A stretch of DNA of 64,000 nucleotides from Oscillospiraceae bacterium (GTDB lineage: Bacteria > Bacillota > Clostridia > Oscillospirales > Ruminococcaceae). Numbering within the stretch: the stretch's first letter is position 1; every line of letters starts with the position of its first letter. The stretch spans positions 53,832 to 117,831 of the forward strand of contig JAFSEU010000002.1 of assembly GCA_017435565.1 (NCBI GenBank), read 5' to 3'. Positions 1 through 9,450 of this stretch are shown here, in pieces. The notes under the pieces were generated by a model. That model saw only the letters and a program-made list of their open reading frames with translations, did no database searches and was not told the origin of the DNA. The position numbers were made by a program, and so were the translations under genes.

Positions 1-85
1 AAACTTTGCGAGCAAACTTTACGCGGCGCACAGGAGTTTTTTTGTATACAATTGCACGGCTTCCTTTACTTTGGTGCAATTATTG

Positions 86-616
86 CTATGCTGCAAAATC
101 ACTTTCATCAAGCTCATATATTGTATCATAAAGATATACGACCTCATCGATTTTTACAGCAATAATTGTTAAATCGTTATATTCGTTTTTGACAGAGTTT
201 CCGCTAACAGTTTCTTTATATGTAACTAAGTATGCAGCAGTAAGATTAGGCTTTCCGATTCTGAATGCACTTGCCATTGAACGTTTAGCATCTTCAATTC
301 CTTCATCACTGATACGTTCCATTTTTATAAGCTCGTAATCAATTTCAAATTCTTCGCCATAAATCTCAATAAATGAATCCTGAATTTGAGACCAGAAATC
401 ATTATCGAATTCTTCAATTTCTTCATTCATTGCATCTACATAGAATTGCGGAAAGCAATCACAATAAGCTTCAAAATCATCAGCTCTCAAGGCTGCATAA
501 TAATCATCAAGCAGGTTGCATACCTGTTTTTCTGTAATTTCTTGTTTGCTTTCAGAACATGACGCACACAAGAAAATTGTGAACAAACTTAAAACTAAAC
601 CAAATAATTTCTTCAT
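86..616 (-). CDS. Small lipoprotein, paralogue of its upstream neighbour
   Basis: The 176-residue protein begins with a lysine-containing signal peptide and a lipobox ending in LCASC, so it should be lipid-anchored on the outer face of the membrane. The mature part is acidic and has no domain I can name. Residues about 30-65 (…LLDDYYAALRADDFEAY…) match the same stretch of the next gene upstream (…LVDEHFEALEKGDYEKY…), so the two look like a tandem duplication. This helical start resembles NTF2/SnoaL-like folds, but that is only a guess. The gene begins 6 bases after the upstream stop with no good ribosome binding site, suggesting translational coupling. Function unknown. Confidence 0.75.
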   Translation of the reverse strand: MKKLFGLVLSLFTIFLCASCSESKQEITEKQVCNLLDDYYAALRADDFEAYCDCFPQFYVDAMNEEIEEFDNDFWSQIQDSFIEIYGEEFEIDYELIKMERISDEGIEDAKRSMASAFRIGKPNLTAAYLVTYKETVSGNSVKNEYNDLTIIAVKIDEVVYLYDTIYELDESDFAA

Positions 617-622
617 ATTTTT

Positions 623-1168
623 TTATTGCATCGTAGCCATATACTCAAAATACTGATTATAAACATAGAGTTCATCACCAATTTCGAGTACCATCATTTC
701 GTATGTTTCTTTTTCAGTGTTATTTTTTCCACTTGCTTCTTCGGTGATTTCAATTATATATCCGCTTGACAATTCAAGCTCTATATCATATGTCTGTTTG
801 ATAGCGGTTTCGCCGGTTGTAAGCTCTTCTTGTGACATCTTTTCAGTTGAGTTTACAGTAGCTTTTAATGAAAAATCATCACCGATGGTCATAACATAAT
901 ATCCGTATTCGGAATCCAAAAAATACGATTCGGCATTAGCGAATCCATATCCAACTGCAAATTGCTCATACATATCATTATAAAATGCAGGATATAGCGA
1001 CGAATATTTTTCATAATCACCTTTTTCAAGCGCTTCAAAATGTTCATCTACAAGTGATTTGATTTTTGTATTGATATCACTCCCCTTTTCAGAGGACTTC
1101 TCACAAGACAAAGTAGAAGACGATATAAACAAAGCACAGGAAAGGGCAAGTATTGCAAAACGTTTCAT
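623..1168 (-). CDS. Small lipoprotein, first gene of a two-lipoprotein operon
   Basis: The 181-residue protein has a signal peptide with lipobox STLSC at about residues 18-22, followed by a charged linker, so it is a predicted lipoprotein. The mature region is Tyr- and Glu-rich, with a conserved opening (LVDEHFEALEKGDYEKY) shared with the downstream gene, and an end rich in beta-strand-forming residues. An AAAGGA ribosome binding site precedes the ATG, and a consensus-like promoter lies at 1202-1230. It forms an operon with the paralogue at 86-616. No enzymatic motif is visible and function is unknown. Confidence 0.75.
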   Translation of the reverse strand: MKRFAILALSCALFISSSTLSCEKSSEKGSDINTKIKSLVDEHFEALEKGDYEKYSSLYPAFYNDMYEQFAVGYGFANAESYFLDSEYGYYVMTIGDDFSLKATVNSTEKMSQEELTTGETAIKQTYDIELELSSGYIIEITEEASGKNNTEKETYEMMVLEIGDELYVYNQYFEYMATMQ

Positions 1169-1201
1169 TAAAACAATCCTTTCTCTCGTATCTATAATTT
1201 G

Positions 1202-1230
1202 ATAATATCACAAATCGACATATTTTTCAA
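1202..1230 (-). promoter_or_regulatory. Sigma-A-type promoter for the lipoprotein pair
   Basis: On the minus strand, TTGAAA (1225-1230) and TATTAT (1202-1207) are separated by exactly 17 bases and lie about 35 bases upstream of the first lipoprotein start. Confidence 0.6.
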
Positions 1231-1249
1231 GTATTTTTATCACATTTAT

Positions 1250-1287
1250 AAAAAAGCAGATGTAAAGTTGTACAGCTTTACATCTGC
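1250..1287 (-). terminator. Rho-independent terminator after clpX
   Basis: A 12-bp perfect stem (1256-1267 with 1276-1287) and an 8-base loop are followed on the minus strand by a run of six T. It lies 13 bases past the clpX stop and ends the tig-clpP-clpX unit. Confidence 0.85.
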
Positions 1288-1299
1288 TGAATTGTGAAT

Positions 1300-2565
1300 T
1301 TATGCGGTTTCTGAGCTGCGTTTGCGCATATCATATGATACAACGGGTTCTGTATTGTTTACAACACAATCAGCCGTAACAGTAACCTTAGTTGCAGTTT
1401 CTTCCGAAGGTATAGAAAACATTGTTTTCAGCAAGATGTTTTCTACAATGGAACGCAAACCTCTGGCACCTGTTTTCTGTGCAATTGTTTTTTTTGCGAT
1501 TTCCTTCAATGCCTCAGGCTCAAATTCAAGCTCAATACCATCAAGCTCAAAAAGCTTATTATATTGCTTAACCAAAGCATTTTTAGGTTCAGTCAATATT
1601 CTTACAAGCTGTGCTTCATCAAGTTCTTCAAGAACAGTTATAACAGGAAGTCTGCCGACAAGCTCGGGCACAAGACCGAATTTAACCAAATCTTGAGGAA
1701 CAACCTTACGGAAAATATTATTTCTGATTTCGTCGTGCGATTTAATTTCAGAACCAAACCCCAAAGCAGAGCTTTCAGTTCTCTTTATAATAGCATTTTC
1801 AAGACCATCGAATGCACCACCACAGATAAACAGGATGTTTTTTGTATCAAGGTGAATAAAATCCTGATTCGGGTGTTTTCTGCCGCCGTTGGGCGGAACG
1901 TTGGAAACAGTGCCTTCAATGATTTTCAAAAGTGCTTGCTGAACACCTTCACCGCTGACATCTCTTGTAATTGAAACGTTTTCAGATTTTCTTGCAATCT
2001 TGTCGATTTCATCAATATAGATGATTCCCCTCTCGGCAGCACGCACATCGTAATCGGCTGACTGAAGAAGCCTTACAAGGACATTCTCAACATCATCACC
2101 GACATAACCGGCTTCTGTCAAAGTAGTAGCGTCTGCAATAGCAAAAGGAACATCAAGGATTTTTGCCAAAGTTTGTGCAAGCATAGTCTTGCCAACACCG
2201 GTTGGACCGAGAAGAAGCACGTTACTCTTCTGAATTTCAACATTTTCGTCTGAACCGATGCTGTTGATACGTTTGTAGTGATTATATACAGCAACAGAAA
2301 GCGTAATTTTTGCTTCATCCTGCCCGATTACATATTCATCAAGAACAGCCTTGATTTCACTCGGCTTTTTTAATACAGGTACTTCGGACTTTTCGGTGTT
2401 TTTGCGTTTCTTTTTAGATTGAAGCGGTTCGCCAAGCATTTCGTAGCAATAGAGCACGCACTCATCGCAAATGGTGCTGTTTCCGGAAGAAAACAAACTC
2501 ATTACCTTACTTTCAGACTTACCGCAGAAGTCACATTTTTTTAATGAAGTTGTGTTATTGTCCAT
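1300..2565 (-). CDS. clpX: ATP-dependent Clp protease ATP-binding subunit ClpX
   Basis: ClpX is the hexameric AAA+ unfoldase that recognises substrates and feeds them to ClpP. The 421-residue protein has the full family layout: an N-terminal C4 zinc-binding domain (Cys 11, 14, 33 and 36), Walker A GPTGVGKT at 120-127, Walker [11 protein letters not shown] with Asp185/Glu186, and the sensor-2 GARGLRS near the C-terminus. Length is typical. The AAGGACG ribosome binding site overlaps the clpP stop codon and fixes the start. It is the last gene of tig-clpP-clpX, before a strong terminator. No CtsR- or HrcA-type operator was recognised upstream. Confidence 0.97.
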   Translation of the reverse strand: MDNNTTSLKKCDFCGKSESKVMSLFSSGNSTICDECVLYCYEMLGEPLQSKKKRKNTEKSEVPVLKKPSEIKAVLDEYVIGQDEAKITLSVAVYNHYKRINSIGSDENVEIQKSNVLLLGPTGVGKTMLAQTLAKILDVPFAIADATTLTEAGYVGDDVENVLVRLLQSADYDVRAAERGIIYIDEIDKIARKSENVSITRDVSGEGVQQALLKIIEGTVSNVPPNGGRKHPNQDFIHLDTKNILFICGGAFDGLENAIIKRTESSALGFGSEIKSHDEIRNNIFRKVVPQDLVKFGLVPELVGRLPVITVLEELDEAQLVRILTEPKNALVKQYNKLFELDGIELEFEPEALKEIAKKTIAQKTGARGLRSIVENILLKTMFSIPSEETATKVTVTADCVVNNTEPVVSYDMRKRSSETA

Positions 2566-2577
2566 TGGCAGTCGTCC

Positions 2578-3159
2578 TTATCTTTTTGAAATTACCTTAT
2601 CTATCAGGCCGTACGCAACAGCTTCATCAGCTGACATAAAGTTATCACGCTCAGTATCCTGAACAATTACATCAAGAGGTTTTCCGGTGTTGCTTGCGAG
2701 AATATTATTGAGGTTGCTTTTGATTTTAAGCAGTCGGTCGGCATGAATTTTTATATCTGTTACCTGACCCTGCATTCCACCAAGAGGCTGATGAATCATA
2801 ATCTCACTGTTGGGAAGCGCAAATCTTTTTCCTTTTGCGCCTGACGAAAGAAGAAAAGCACCCATGGATGCAGCCATACCGATGCAGATAGTAGAAACAT
2901 CGCACTTGATATACTGCATAGTGTCATAGATTGCCATTCCTGCGGTGACCGAGCCGCCGGGGCTGTTTATATAAAATGAAATGTCCTTATCGGGATCCTG
3001 GCCCTCAAGATAAAGAAGCTGTGCAACGATAAGACTTGCAGTAACATCGTTGACCTCTTCGGAAAGAAGCACTATTCTGTCATTGAGAAGTCTGGAAAAA
3101 ATGTCGTAGGAACGTTCTCCTCTGTTTGTTTGTTCAACTACTACAGGAACTAAGCTCAT
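2578..3159 (-). CDS. clpP: ATP-dependent Clp protease proteolytic subunit ClpP
   Basis: ClpP is the tetradecameric serine peptidase of the Clp system. From the chosen ATG the protein has 193 residues, the usual size, with catalytic Ser98 (GMAASMG), His123 (MIHQPLGG) and Asp172 all present. An upstream in-frame ATG exists at 3192, but the perfect AGGAGG site at about 3167-3173, 7 bases before 3159, decides the start at [10 protein letters not shown]. It lies between tig and clpX, and the clpX ribosome binding site covers its stop, so ClpP and ClpX are probably translationally coupled. Confidence 0.97.
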   Translation of the reverse strand: MSLVPVVVEQTNRGERSYDIFSRLLNDRIVLLSEEVNDVTASLIVAQLLYLEGQDPDKDISFYINSPGGSVTAGMAIYDTMQYIKCDVSTICIGMAASMGAFLLSSGAKGKRFALPNSEIMIHQPLGGMQGQVTDIKIHADRLLKIKSNLNNILASNTGKPLDVIVQDTERDNFMSADEAVAYGLIDKVISKR

Positions 3160-3271
3160 AATATTTCCTCCTTTTATGTTTGTCTCTTTCATTTGTCGAA
3201 TTTTGTGAAATACCTTTTAATATGGTTTGAGCCGCCAAAAAATATGGCGGCTAAACATCAAATATATAAAA

Positions 3272-4603
3272 TTATTCAGCACTTGCAGCTTCCACAGCTT
3301 CGCTGACAATGTCATTGTCAACTGCGTCTGTAATTACTGCGTTTTCCTTTACAAGCTCAGAAGCCTTTCCGACGAGCAAATCATCATGATATGCTCCCAT
3401 AGGCATAAGCTGCTTGATTTTCTCAACGGGCATATTGTACTGCTTAGAAAGTTCAGCGAGACCCTTTTCGATTTCTTCTTCAGAAACCTCAAGATTTTCA
3501 ATCTCTGCAATCTTTTCAAGTGCAAGTCTGAGCTTAACTTCGTCAGTTGCCTTTGCTCTGTAAGACTCTCTGAAATCTTCCATGCTCATACCTGTGTACT
3601 GAAGATATGTGTCAACACGCATACCCTGTGACATAAGTCTGCTTTCAAAATCATTAATAGATCTTGTGATTCTGTCTTCAATCATAATGTCGGGAATTTC
3701 AACAGTTGTGCGGTCAATAAGTGTGCGGAAAATTGCATTTTCAACCTCAGTGTTGATTCTTGCTTCGAGCTGCGCTTCAAGTCTTTCCTTGCAGTCAGCT
3801 TTGTATTCATCAACAGTATTGAAATCGGAATAATCCTTTACAAGCTCGTCGTCAAGCTCAGGAAGCTCTTCAACGCGGATTTCGTTAAGCTTAACCTTAA
3901 ATACAGCGGGCTTACCTGCAAGATCGCTAACGTGATATTCTTCAGGGAATGTTACATTAACATCAAATTCATCGCCGACATTATGACCAACGATCTGATC
4001 TTCAAAACCGGGAATGAACTGTCCGGAACCGAGCTTGAGATCAAAGCCTTCAGCCTTGCCACCTTCAAAAGCAACTTCGTCAACAAATCCTTCAAAGTCA
4101 ATATTAACATTGTCGTCGTTCTCAGCTGCTCTTTCAACGGATACAAGTCTCATACCTTTTCTGCGAAGCATTTCAAGCTGAGAGTCAAGCTGTTCGTCAG
4201 TTACAGTATTGTCAGGTTTTGCAGCTGTTATTCCCTTATATTCACCCAAGGTTACTTCGGGGTAGTTGATGCAGGTAGCCTTGATAACAACTCCCTCTTC
4301 CTTGGAAATGGATGTAACCTCAACCTCGGGCTGAGCAATAGGCTTGAGTTCAGCTTCATCAATAGCGTCAAAAATTCTCTCATTGATAAGAATATTTACA
4401 GCTGTTTCGTAGAAAGCGTTTTCACCAAAGTACTTTTCAGCCAAAGCTCTCGGAACTTTACCTTTTCTGAATCCGGGAATTGCAATATTTTTCTTTTCCT
4501 TGTTGTATGCCTTCTGTAATGCAGCCTCAAAGCCCTCAGCATCAACTGTGAACTCGAGCTCATATTTGTTTGTTTCGATACATTCGCATCTTGTTACTGC
4601 CAT
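3272..4603 (-). CDS. tig: Trigger factor, ribosome-associated chaperone
   Basis: Trigger factor binds the ribosome exit tunnel and shields nascent chains, and it has an FKBP-type prolyl isomerase domain. From the ATG at 4603 the protein has 443 residues. The ribosome-docking signature GFRKGKVP is at 44-51. The PPIase domain is at roughly 150-240, with the LGSGQFIPGFED motif. The rest is the helical C-terminal chaperone domain. A TTG six codons upstream overlaps the GGAGG ribosome binding site itself, so the ATG is the real start. It leads an operon with clpP and clpX, a common Firmicutes arrangement linking folding and degradation. Confidence 0.95.
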   Translation of the reverse strand: MAVTRCECIETNKYELEFTVDAEGFEAALQKAYNKEKKNIAIPGFRKGKVPRALAEKYFGENAFYETAVNILINERIFDAIDEAELKPIAQPEVEVTSISKEEGVVIKATCINYPEVTLGEYKGITAAKPDNTVTDEQLDSQLEMLRRKGMRLVSVERAAENDDNVNIDFEGFVDEVAFEGGKAEGFDLKLGSGQFIPGFEDQIVGHNVGDEFDVNVTFPEEYHVSDLAGKPAVFKVKLNEIRVEELPELDDELVKDYSDFNTVDEYKADCKERLEAQLEARINTEVENAIFRTLIDRTTVEIPDIMIEDRITRSINDFESRLMSQGMRVDTYLQYTGMSMEDFRESYRAKATDEVKLRLALEKIAEIENLEVSEEEIEKGLAELSKQYNMPVEKIKQLMPMGAYHDDLLVGKASELVKENAVITDAVDNDIVSEAVEAASAE

Positions 4604-4637
4604 GGTGTTATAAACCTCCAAATTATTATACCAGTAT

Positions 4638-4666
4638 ATGATACCATATTTTTATTTTTTTTTCCA
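4638..4666 (-). promoter_or_regulatory. Candidate promoter for tig-clpP-clpX
   Basis: TGGAAA (4661-4666) and TATCAT (4638-4643) have a 17-base spacer on the minus strand, with a TGG just before the -10. A second extended -10 (TGG-TATAAT, -10 at 4625-4630) is closer to the start and would give a very short leader. Both matches are imperfect. Confidence 0.35.
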
Positions 4667-4698
4667 GTAATTTTTTGTAATTTGTATATATGCACAAA

Positions 4699-5388
4699 TC
4701 ACAAAATCTGCTTGGGAACAAATTGTAAATAATCACTTGAAAGCATAGTGAAATTGATGTTGTCACTCATTCCTGTAATTGCATTTTTACATGCATAACC
4801 GTGAATATGAGCGTAATAACATTCTGTGATATTATACTTATACAGAACATCTAAAATCTCATAGCTGCATGCGCTTTGAAAAACAGGCGGATAATGCAGA
4901 AACACAAGCGGTTTTAAATTTGCGCTGACAGCACTTTTAATCGATGCTTCCAGGCGCATTGCTTCGCGCTTTAAAACCTTTTCATCGTGCGCTTCACCTT
5001 CCATATTGACCCAGCCACGAGAGCCGCATATGCCGTAATTTTCATATTGATAATGATTCATATGCAGAATATTCAGCGTTGAAAATGAGTTTTTTTCAAA
5101 AAAATCATTCATCTTCTGCATTGATGTCCACCAGTAATCATGATTGCCTTTTAAAATCAGCTTTTTTCCGTGAAGATTGTCGATAAAAGCAAAATCTTCA
5201 ACTGCATCATCAATGCGCATTGCCCATGAACTGTCACCCATAAGCACCACAGTATCTTCGGGAGAAACAAGTTTGTTCCAGTTTTCTTCAAGAATCTGCA
5301 TATGATTATCCCAGCCCTTAAAAACTGACATAGTCTTGTTGGGAACGGATAACGACAAATGCAGATCTCCGATTGCAAAAAGTGACAT
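4699..5388 (-). CDS. Calcineurin-like metallophosphoesterase
   Basis: The 229-residue soluble protein carries the metallophosphoesterase metal-binding motifs in order: GDLH near residue 7, GDSSW near 50, GNHDYWW near 80, and C-terminal AHIHG. The HYPPVF segment supplies another histidine. This is the two-metal phosphohydrolase fold; the substrate cannot be told from sequence. It begins 6 bases after thrC, with no strong ribosome binding site, so it is likely translated from the thrC transcript. It is the last gene before the tig promoter, and I saw no clear terminator after it. Confidence 0.85.
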   Translation of the reverse strand: MSLFAIGDLHLSLSVPNKTMSVFKGWDNHMQILEENWNKLVSPEDTVVLMGDSSWAMRIDDAVEDFAFIDNLHGKKLILKGNHDYWWTSMQKMNDFFEKNSFSTLNILHMNHYQYENYGICGSRGWVNMEGEAHDEKVLKREAMRLEASIKSAVSANLKPLVFLHYPPVFQSACSYEILDVLYKYNITECYYAHIHGYACKNAITGMSDNINFTMLSSDYLQFVPKQIL

Positions 5389-5393
5389 ATATC

Positions 5394-6881
5394 TTAGATA
5401 AAGCTCTTTACATAATCGGACATATCATCGCGTCCGATTGAATCTGTAAAGCGTACTTCCTTTGATTTGAGTTCAGCCAGAGGTGCAGGAATTTCTGTCG
5501 ATGAAATCTCGGAGAGCTTTTCAAGCATATCCCAATCGCTCATTGCAGCTGTATCAACAGAAAGTGCATCAAGAACGCTTGAGCAGAACTTATAAGGGCT
5601 TGCGGTAGAGGCAATTACTGTTTTTGTAGTATCGCCTGTATTCTTTACATAATCCTGATACACCTTGATTGCAACCGAAGTATGTGTATCGGCAACATAG
5701 GAAAATTCATTAAATATATCGGCAATGGTAGATTTAGTTGCATTATCATCACAATATCCTGCAACAAAATCATTCTGAAGCTTAGCTTTGACATCGTCGG
5801 AAATCTCATACTTACCGCAGCTTGAAAGCTTTGAGAACCAATCCTTGATAATTTCATCATTATCATCACAAAGCATATAAAGAAGTCTTTCAAGATTGCT
5901 TGAAATGAGAATATCCATCGAAGGAGAAATTGTTGTAAAGAATTCTCTGTTTCTGTCGTAAACACCTGTGTTGATAAAATCAGTCAGAACATTGTTGGCG
6001 TTTGAAGCACAGATAAGCTTGTTTACAGGCAAGCCCATATTCTTTGCATAATACGCCGCTAAAATATTGCCGAAGTTGCCCGTGGGAACAACAATGTTGA
6101 TTTTATCACCAAGATTTATCTGCTGAGTATCAACAAGAGTTGCATAAGAGGAAATATAATAGACAATCTGTGGAAGAAGTCTTCCGAAGTTGATTGAATT
6201 TGCGCTTGAAAACGCCGCATTATTTGAATCAATATGTGCTTTTATAGAATCGTCGGTAAAGATTTTCTTTACGCCGTTCTGACAGTCATCAAAGTTGCCC
6301 TTGATTGCACAAACACCAACGTTTTTGCCGTCCTGTGTAGTCATCTGTTTTTTCTGCATTGCAGAAACACCATCTTCGGGATAGAAAACAAGAATTTTTG
6401 TTCCGTCAACATCGCAGAAGCCGGTTAATGCGGCTTTACCTGTATCGCCGGATGTAGCAACAAGAATTACAAGCTCCTTATCAAAATTGCATTTTTTAGC
6501 GGCTGTTGTAAGAAAATAAGGAAGAATCTGCAAAGCCATATCCTTAAATGCACATGTAGGGCCATGCCAGAGCTCAAGAAGATACATATTATCGCCAAGC
6601 TGTGTCAGCTCGTGGATATTATCTGTATCAAAATTCTTTGTGCTGTAAGCATTTTTAGTGCAAAACTCAATTTCTTCTTCGGTATAATCCGTAAAATACT
6701 TAGAAATGATGAATTTTGCTCTGTCACAATAATCAAGCTTTGCAAGCCCTGAAATATCATCAAGTGAAATTGCAGGAATCTCGGAAGGAACAAAAAGTCC
6801 GCCGTCATCAGAAATTCCCTTCAGAACGGCCTGTGCACCGCTGACGTTGAGATTGCTGTTTCTTGTACTTTTATAAAACAT
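5394..6881 (-). CDS. thrC: Threonine synthase
   Basis: Threonine synthase converts O-phosphohomoserine to threonine and phosphate with PLP. The 495-residue protein matches the long class of the family: an N-terminal segment beginning FYKSTRN, the PLP-lysine motif CAFKDMALQ near residue 112, a VATSGDTGKAAL phosphate-cradle loop, and VVPTGNFGN near 265. Its AAGGAGA ribosome binding site is well placed. It lies between yraN and a metallophosphoesterase rather than with hom/thrB, so threonine biosynthesis genes are dispersed here. Confidence 0.93.
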   Translation of the reverse strand: MFYKSTRNSNLNVSGAQAVLKGISDDGGLFVPSEIPAISLDDISGLAKLDYCDRAKFIISKYFTDYTEEEIEFCTKNAYSTKNFDTDNIHELTQLGDNMYLLELWHGPTCAFKDMALQILPYFLTTAAKKCNFDKELVILVATSGDTGKAALTGFCDVDGTKILVFYPEDGVSAMQKKQMTTQDGKNVGVCAIKGNFDDCQNGVKKIFTDDSIKAHIDSNNAAFSSANSINFGRLLPQIVYYISSYATLVDTQQINLGDKINIVVPTGNFGNILAAYYAKNMGLPVNKLICASNANNVLTDFINTGVYDRNREFFTTISPSMDILISSNLERLLYMLCDDNDEIIKDWFSKLSSCGKYEISDDVKAKLQNDFVAGYCDDNATKSTIADIFNEFSYVADTHTSVAIKVYQDYVKNTGDTTKTVIASTASPYKFCSSVLDALSVDTAAMSDWDMLEKLSEISSTEIPAPLAELKSKEVRFTDSIGRDDMSDYVKSFI

Positions 6882-6893
6882 AAATCATTCTCC

Positions 6894-7241
6894 TTAAAAT
6901 GCATTTTCTATGTATTCTATAGCCTTAATGTGCTCGTTTTCGAGAACTACGCAGGCTACATCGAACCTTGGCTGAAGGTCGAAATTGTTTTCAGAAAGAA
7001 ATTTCAGTGCTGTTTTCTTAATGAATCCAATCTTTTTCTGTGTAACAGATTCAACAGCACTTTTATAATCCTTCCTTGTTTTAACTTCGACAAACACAAG
7101 GAATTCATCATTTCTGGCTATAATGTCAATTTCGCCGCCTCTTATAAAATAATTATGCTCGAGAATTTTATATCCATTATTAACCAGATAATTACAAACG
7201 GCGTTTTCGCCGATATTTCCGATAGTTTTCTGTTCAGACAT
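6894..7241 (-). CDS. yraN: YraN family (UPF0102) endonuclease-like protein
   Basis: The roughly 115-residue protein has the restriction-endonuclease-like core of UPF0102: GENAVCNYL near the start, then GGEIDIIARND and VFVEVKTRK, which give the D-(E)xK arrangement. Family function is unsettled; members are suspected to be involved in Holliday-junction or DNA repair work. The ATG at 7241 overlaps the end of rnhB by 8 bases (ATGTCTGA), which favours it over the TTG four codons upstream. Adjacency to rnhB is conserved in many Firmicutes. Confidence 0.88.
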   Translation of the reverse strand: MSEQKTIGNIGENAVCNYLVNNGYKILEHNYFIRGGEIDIIARNDEFLVFVEVKTRKDYKSAVESVTQKKIGFIKKTALKFLSENNFDLQPRFDVACVVLENEHIKAIEYIENAF

Positions 7242-7854
7242 TTTTCTTATCAAAATACTTCTTTAAAAAGCTTGGTCTGTGAACATCACTCATACCGTAT
7301 TGATCGAGCATTTTATAATGTAATGCGGTACCGTAGCCCTTGTGCTTTTCAAAGCAATACTGCGGATATTCATTTGCAATTTCAAGCATATATCTGTCCC
7401 TTGCCACTTTTGCAAGTATGGAAGCGGCAGCAATTGAAGCTGAAACAGCATCACCTTTTACAACACTTTTGCAAGGAGCATCAAGACCCTGCGGTGTTTT
7501 GTTTCCATCAACAAGAACAATATCCGCTTTTTGCGACAAACCTTCAACAGCACGTTTCATCGCAAGCATAGCGGCATTGAGTATGTTAATTTCTTCAATT
7601 TCGGCAATCGAAGCTCTGGCGATGCAATAGCATACAGCTTTTTCTCTTATTACATCAAAAAGTGCATTGCGCTTCTTTTCCGAAAGCTTTTTGCTGTCGT
7701 TAATACCTTCAATAACAATATCTTTCGGCAGAATAACAGCAGCTGCAAAAACATCGCCTGCCAAAGGTCCCCTGCCTGCTTCGTCAACACCGCATATCGT
7801 GCCGTATTCTTCAGCAACTGCGCTGTCAAATTCAAAAAGATTCGTATTATCCAT
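7234..7854 (-). CDS. rnhB: Ribonuclease HII
   Basis: RNase HII nicks the RNA strand of RNA/DNA hybrids and removes single misincorporated ribonucleotides. The protein (206 residues from the chosen start) has the signature GVDEAGRGPLAGDV with its first Asp-Glu pair, VDGNK around the third acidic residue, and SIAAASILAKVARDR. The ATG at 7854 overlaps the rbgA stop (ATGGATAA) and follows a GGAG site, so I prefer it to an upstream in-frame ATG at 7905. It sits in the rplS-lepB-rbgA-rnhB-yraN gene string. Confidence 0.95.
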   Translation of the reverse strand: MDNTNLFEFDSAVAEEYGTICGVDEAGRGPLAGDVFAAAVILPKDIVIEGINDSKKLSEKKRNALFDVIREKAVCYCIARASIAEIEEINILNAAMLAMKRAVEGLSQKADIVLVDGNKTPQGLDAPCKSVVKGDAVSASIAAASILAKVARDRYMLEIANEYPQYCFEKHKGYGTALHYKMLDQYGMSDVHRPSFLKKYFDKKNV

Positions 7855-8710
7855 CGCAATGCTCCAAAGTAATGCGTCCAAGTTTGGCGCTTCTGAACTC
7901 ATCAAGTATAGTTATAGCGGCACGTTCAAAATTAACCTCGCCGCCTGATATAAGCATACCACGCTTTCTGGCGATTTTTTCAATAATATCAAAATTGCTG
8001 TCGTTATCATCATAATCTATTGAATATCTTTTTATAATATTCTCTTTATAATCATAACGCAGTGTTTCAACAAGCCTTGCAGCAAGCGATTCTATATCAA
8101 GAATATCATCATTTACAGAGCCGATGAATGCAAGGCGCTCACCCACAGCCATATCTTCAAATTTAGGCCACAAAACGCCCGGGGTATCAAGCAATTCAAT
8201 ATCATCCGAAAGCTTTACCCACTGCTTTGTTCTTGTAACACCGGGCCTGTCCTCAACTTTAGCTCTCTTTTGTTTTGCAAGCTTATTGATAAGCGAGGAT
8301 TTTCCGACGTTTGGAATTCCGAGTATCATAATGTGAAGTGTGCCGGTTGACATACCTTTAGCTTTGCGCTTTGCAATCAACTCGCTCAAAAGCTTTCTGA
8401 TTGCGGGCAAAAATGCATTAAGTCCGCTTCCGCTTTTACAATCGGCAGCTATTGCGCTTATACCTTTATTCTTGAAATAATTGAGCCATTTTTGTGTTTG
8501 CTGGGCATCCGCCATATCACATTTATTCATAACGATAAGACGGGGCTTTGAATACACAAGAGCATCAATTTCAGGGTTGCGGCTCGAAAGCGGTATACGG
8601 GCATCGATTAACTCAACCACAGCGTCAACAAGCTTCATATTTGCGCTTATCATTCGGCGAGTCTTCGTCATATGCCCGGGAAACCACTGAATATTTTGAA
8701 TTTCGCTCAT
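7847..8710 (-). CDS. rbgA: Ribosome biogenesis GTPase RbgA (YlqF)
   Basis: RbgA is a circularly permuted GTPase needed for late assembly of the 50S subunit. The 287-residue protein starts with the family hallmark IQWFPGHMTK. It then has the permuted order of GTPase motifs: G4 NKCD near 62, G1 GIPNVGKSS near 128, and G3 DTPG near 176. The C-terminal helical domain is present and the length is normal. Its position between lepB and rnhB is the standard Firmicutes context. Confidence 0.95.
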   Translation of the reverse strand: MSEIQNIQWFPGHMTKTRRMISANMKLVDAVVELIDARIPLSSRNPEIDALVYSKPRLIVMNKCDMADAQQTQKWLNYFKNKGISAIAADCKSGSGLNAFLPAIRKLLSELIAKRKAKGMSTGTLHIMILGIPNVGKSSLINKLAKQKRAKVEDRPGVTRTKQWVKLSDDIELLDTPGVLWPKFEDMAVGERLAFIGSVNDDILDIESLAARLVETLRYDYKENIIKRYSIDYDDNDSNFDIIEKIARKRGMLISGGEVNFERAAITILDEFRSAKLGRITLEHCDG

Positions 8711-8719
8711 AATTTACCT

Positions 8720-9349
8720 TTACAGTCCGAATTTAAATGACGGGAAATATCTGATAATAACCTTTCCGACGATTTTTTCTTCAGAAATCGGCCCGAAAAA
8801 CCTTCCGTCCGTGGAATGATTACGATTATCACCCATAACAAAGACCTGACCTTCGCCAACTTTAATAGTCATATCTTTACCGTTTAACATTGTTTCTCTG
8901 ATATAATCCTCTTCAAGAAGAACGCCGTCAACATATACAGAACCGATTCCGGAGTCACTGTAAACGATATTGACAGTCTGACCTTCGGTTGCAATAATAC
9001 GCTTGACAATATAGTCATTTCCGTTTATGGGCTGGTTGAGAATAACAATATCACCGTATTCGGGTTCGTAGAATAAATCGCTGATAATCAATTTATCACC
9101 ATCGTTCAGGGTATCTACCATTGATGTGCCGCTGACAGTCGCAATTTTGAAAAGAAACGTAAAAATGAGAAGCACAACGAACACAGATGATATAACCGAT
9201 TCAACAATATCAAGAATATCATTGACAAGTGCTTTGGCAGAATTATTGTCATCATCATTATTATCAGCCTCTGTCGGCTTATTGTCATTATGTTCGGCAA
9301 GTTCTTCGCATTCCTGAGCATTTTCATTATTTTTGATTTCTTCTTCCAT
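8720..9349 (-). CDS. lepB: Signal peptidase I
   Basis: This type I signal peptidase cleaves signal peptides from secreted preproteins on the outer side of the membrane. The 209-residue protein has a very acidic, Asn/Asp-rich N-terminus of about 45 residues, one transmembrane helix (about 50-72), the catalytic serine in SGTSMVDT, the catalytic lysine in VKRIIATEG, and the GDNRNHSTDGR box. The AAGGTGA ribosome binding site is good. The acidic cytoplasmic tail is longer than in the Bacillus enzymes. It lies between rplS and rbgA. Confidence 0.95.
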   Translation of the reverse strand: MEEEIKNNENAQECEELAEHNDNKPTEADNNDDDNNSAKALVNDILDIVESVISSVFVVLLIFTFLFKIATVSGTSMVDTLNDGDKLIISDLFYEPEYGDIVILNQPINGNDYIVKRIIATEGQTVNIVYSDSGIGSVYVDGVLLEEDYIRETMLNGKDMTIKVGEGQVFVMGDNRNHSTDGRFFGPISEEKIVGKVIIRYFPSFKFGL

Positions 9350-9414
9350 TCATTTCACCTTCTTGAAGAAAATTAAATATTTATACAATCCGGAAAGAAT
9401 TTTTCCGAAAAAAT

Positions 9415-9440
9415 AGCAAAAAAGGGACTATAAGTCCCCT
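9415..9440 (-). terminator. Terminator or attenuator between rplS and lepB
   Basis: On the minus strand a short GGGACT/AGTCCC stem (9424-9429 with 9433-9438) is followed by a run of six T. It lies 11 bases past the rplS stop and probably reduces readthrough into lepB. Confidence 0.7.
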
Positions 9441-9450
9441 TTTCAATGGA

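Noticed and set aside
1..85. Possible terminator for the lipoprotein pair
   Set aside because: ATTGCAC and GTGCAAT can pair around a 16-base loop, but there is no T-run on the minus strand and the window edge cuts the context.
3932..4519. 195-residue plus-strand frame inside tig
   Set aside because: It lies wholly opposite a well-supported trigger factor gene and has no recognisable content.
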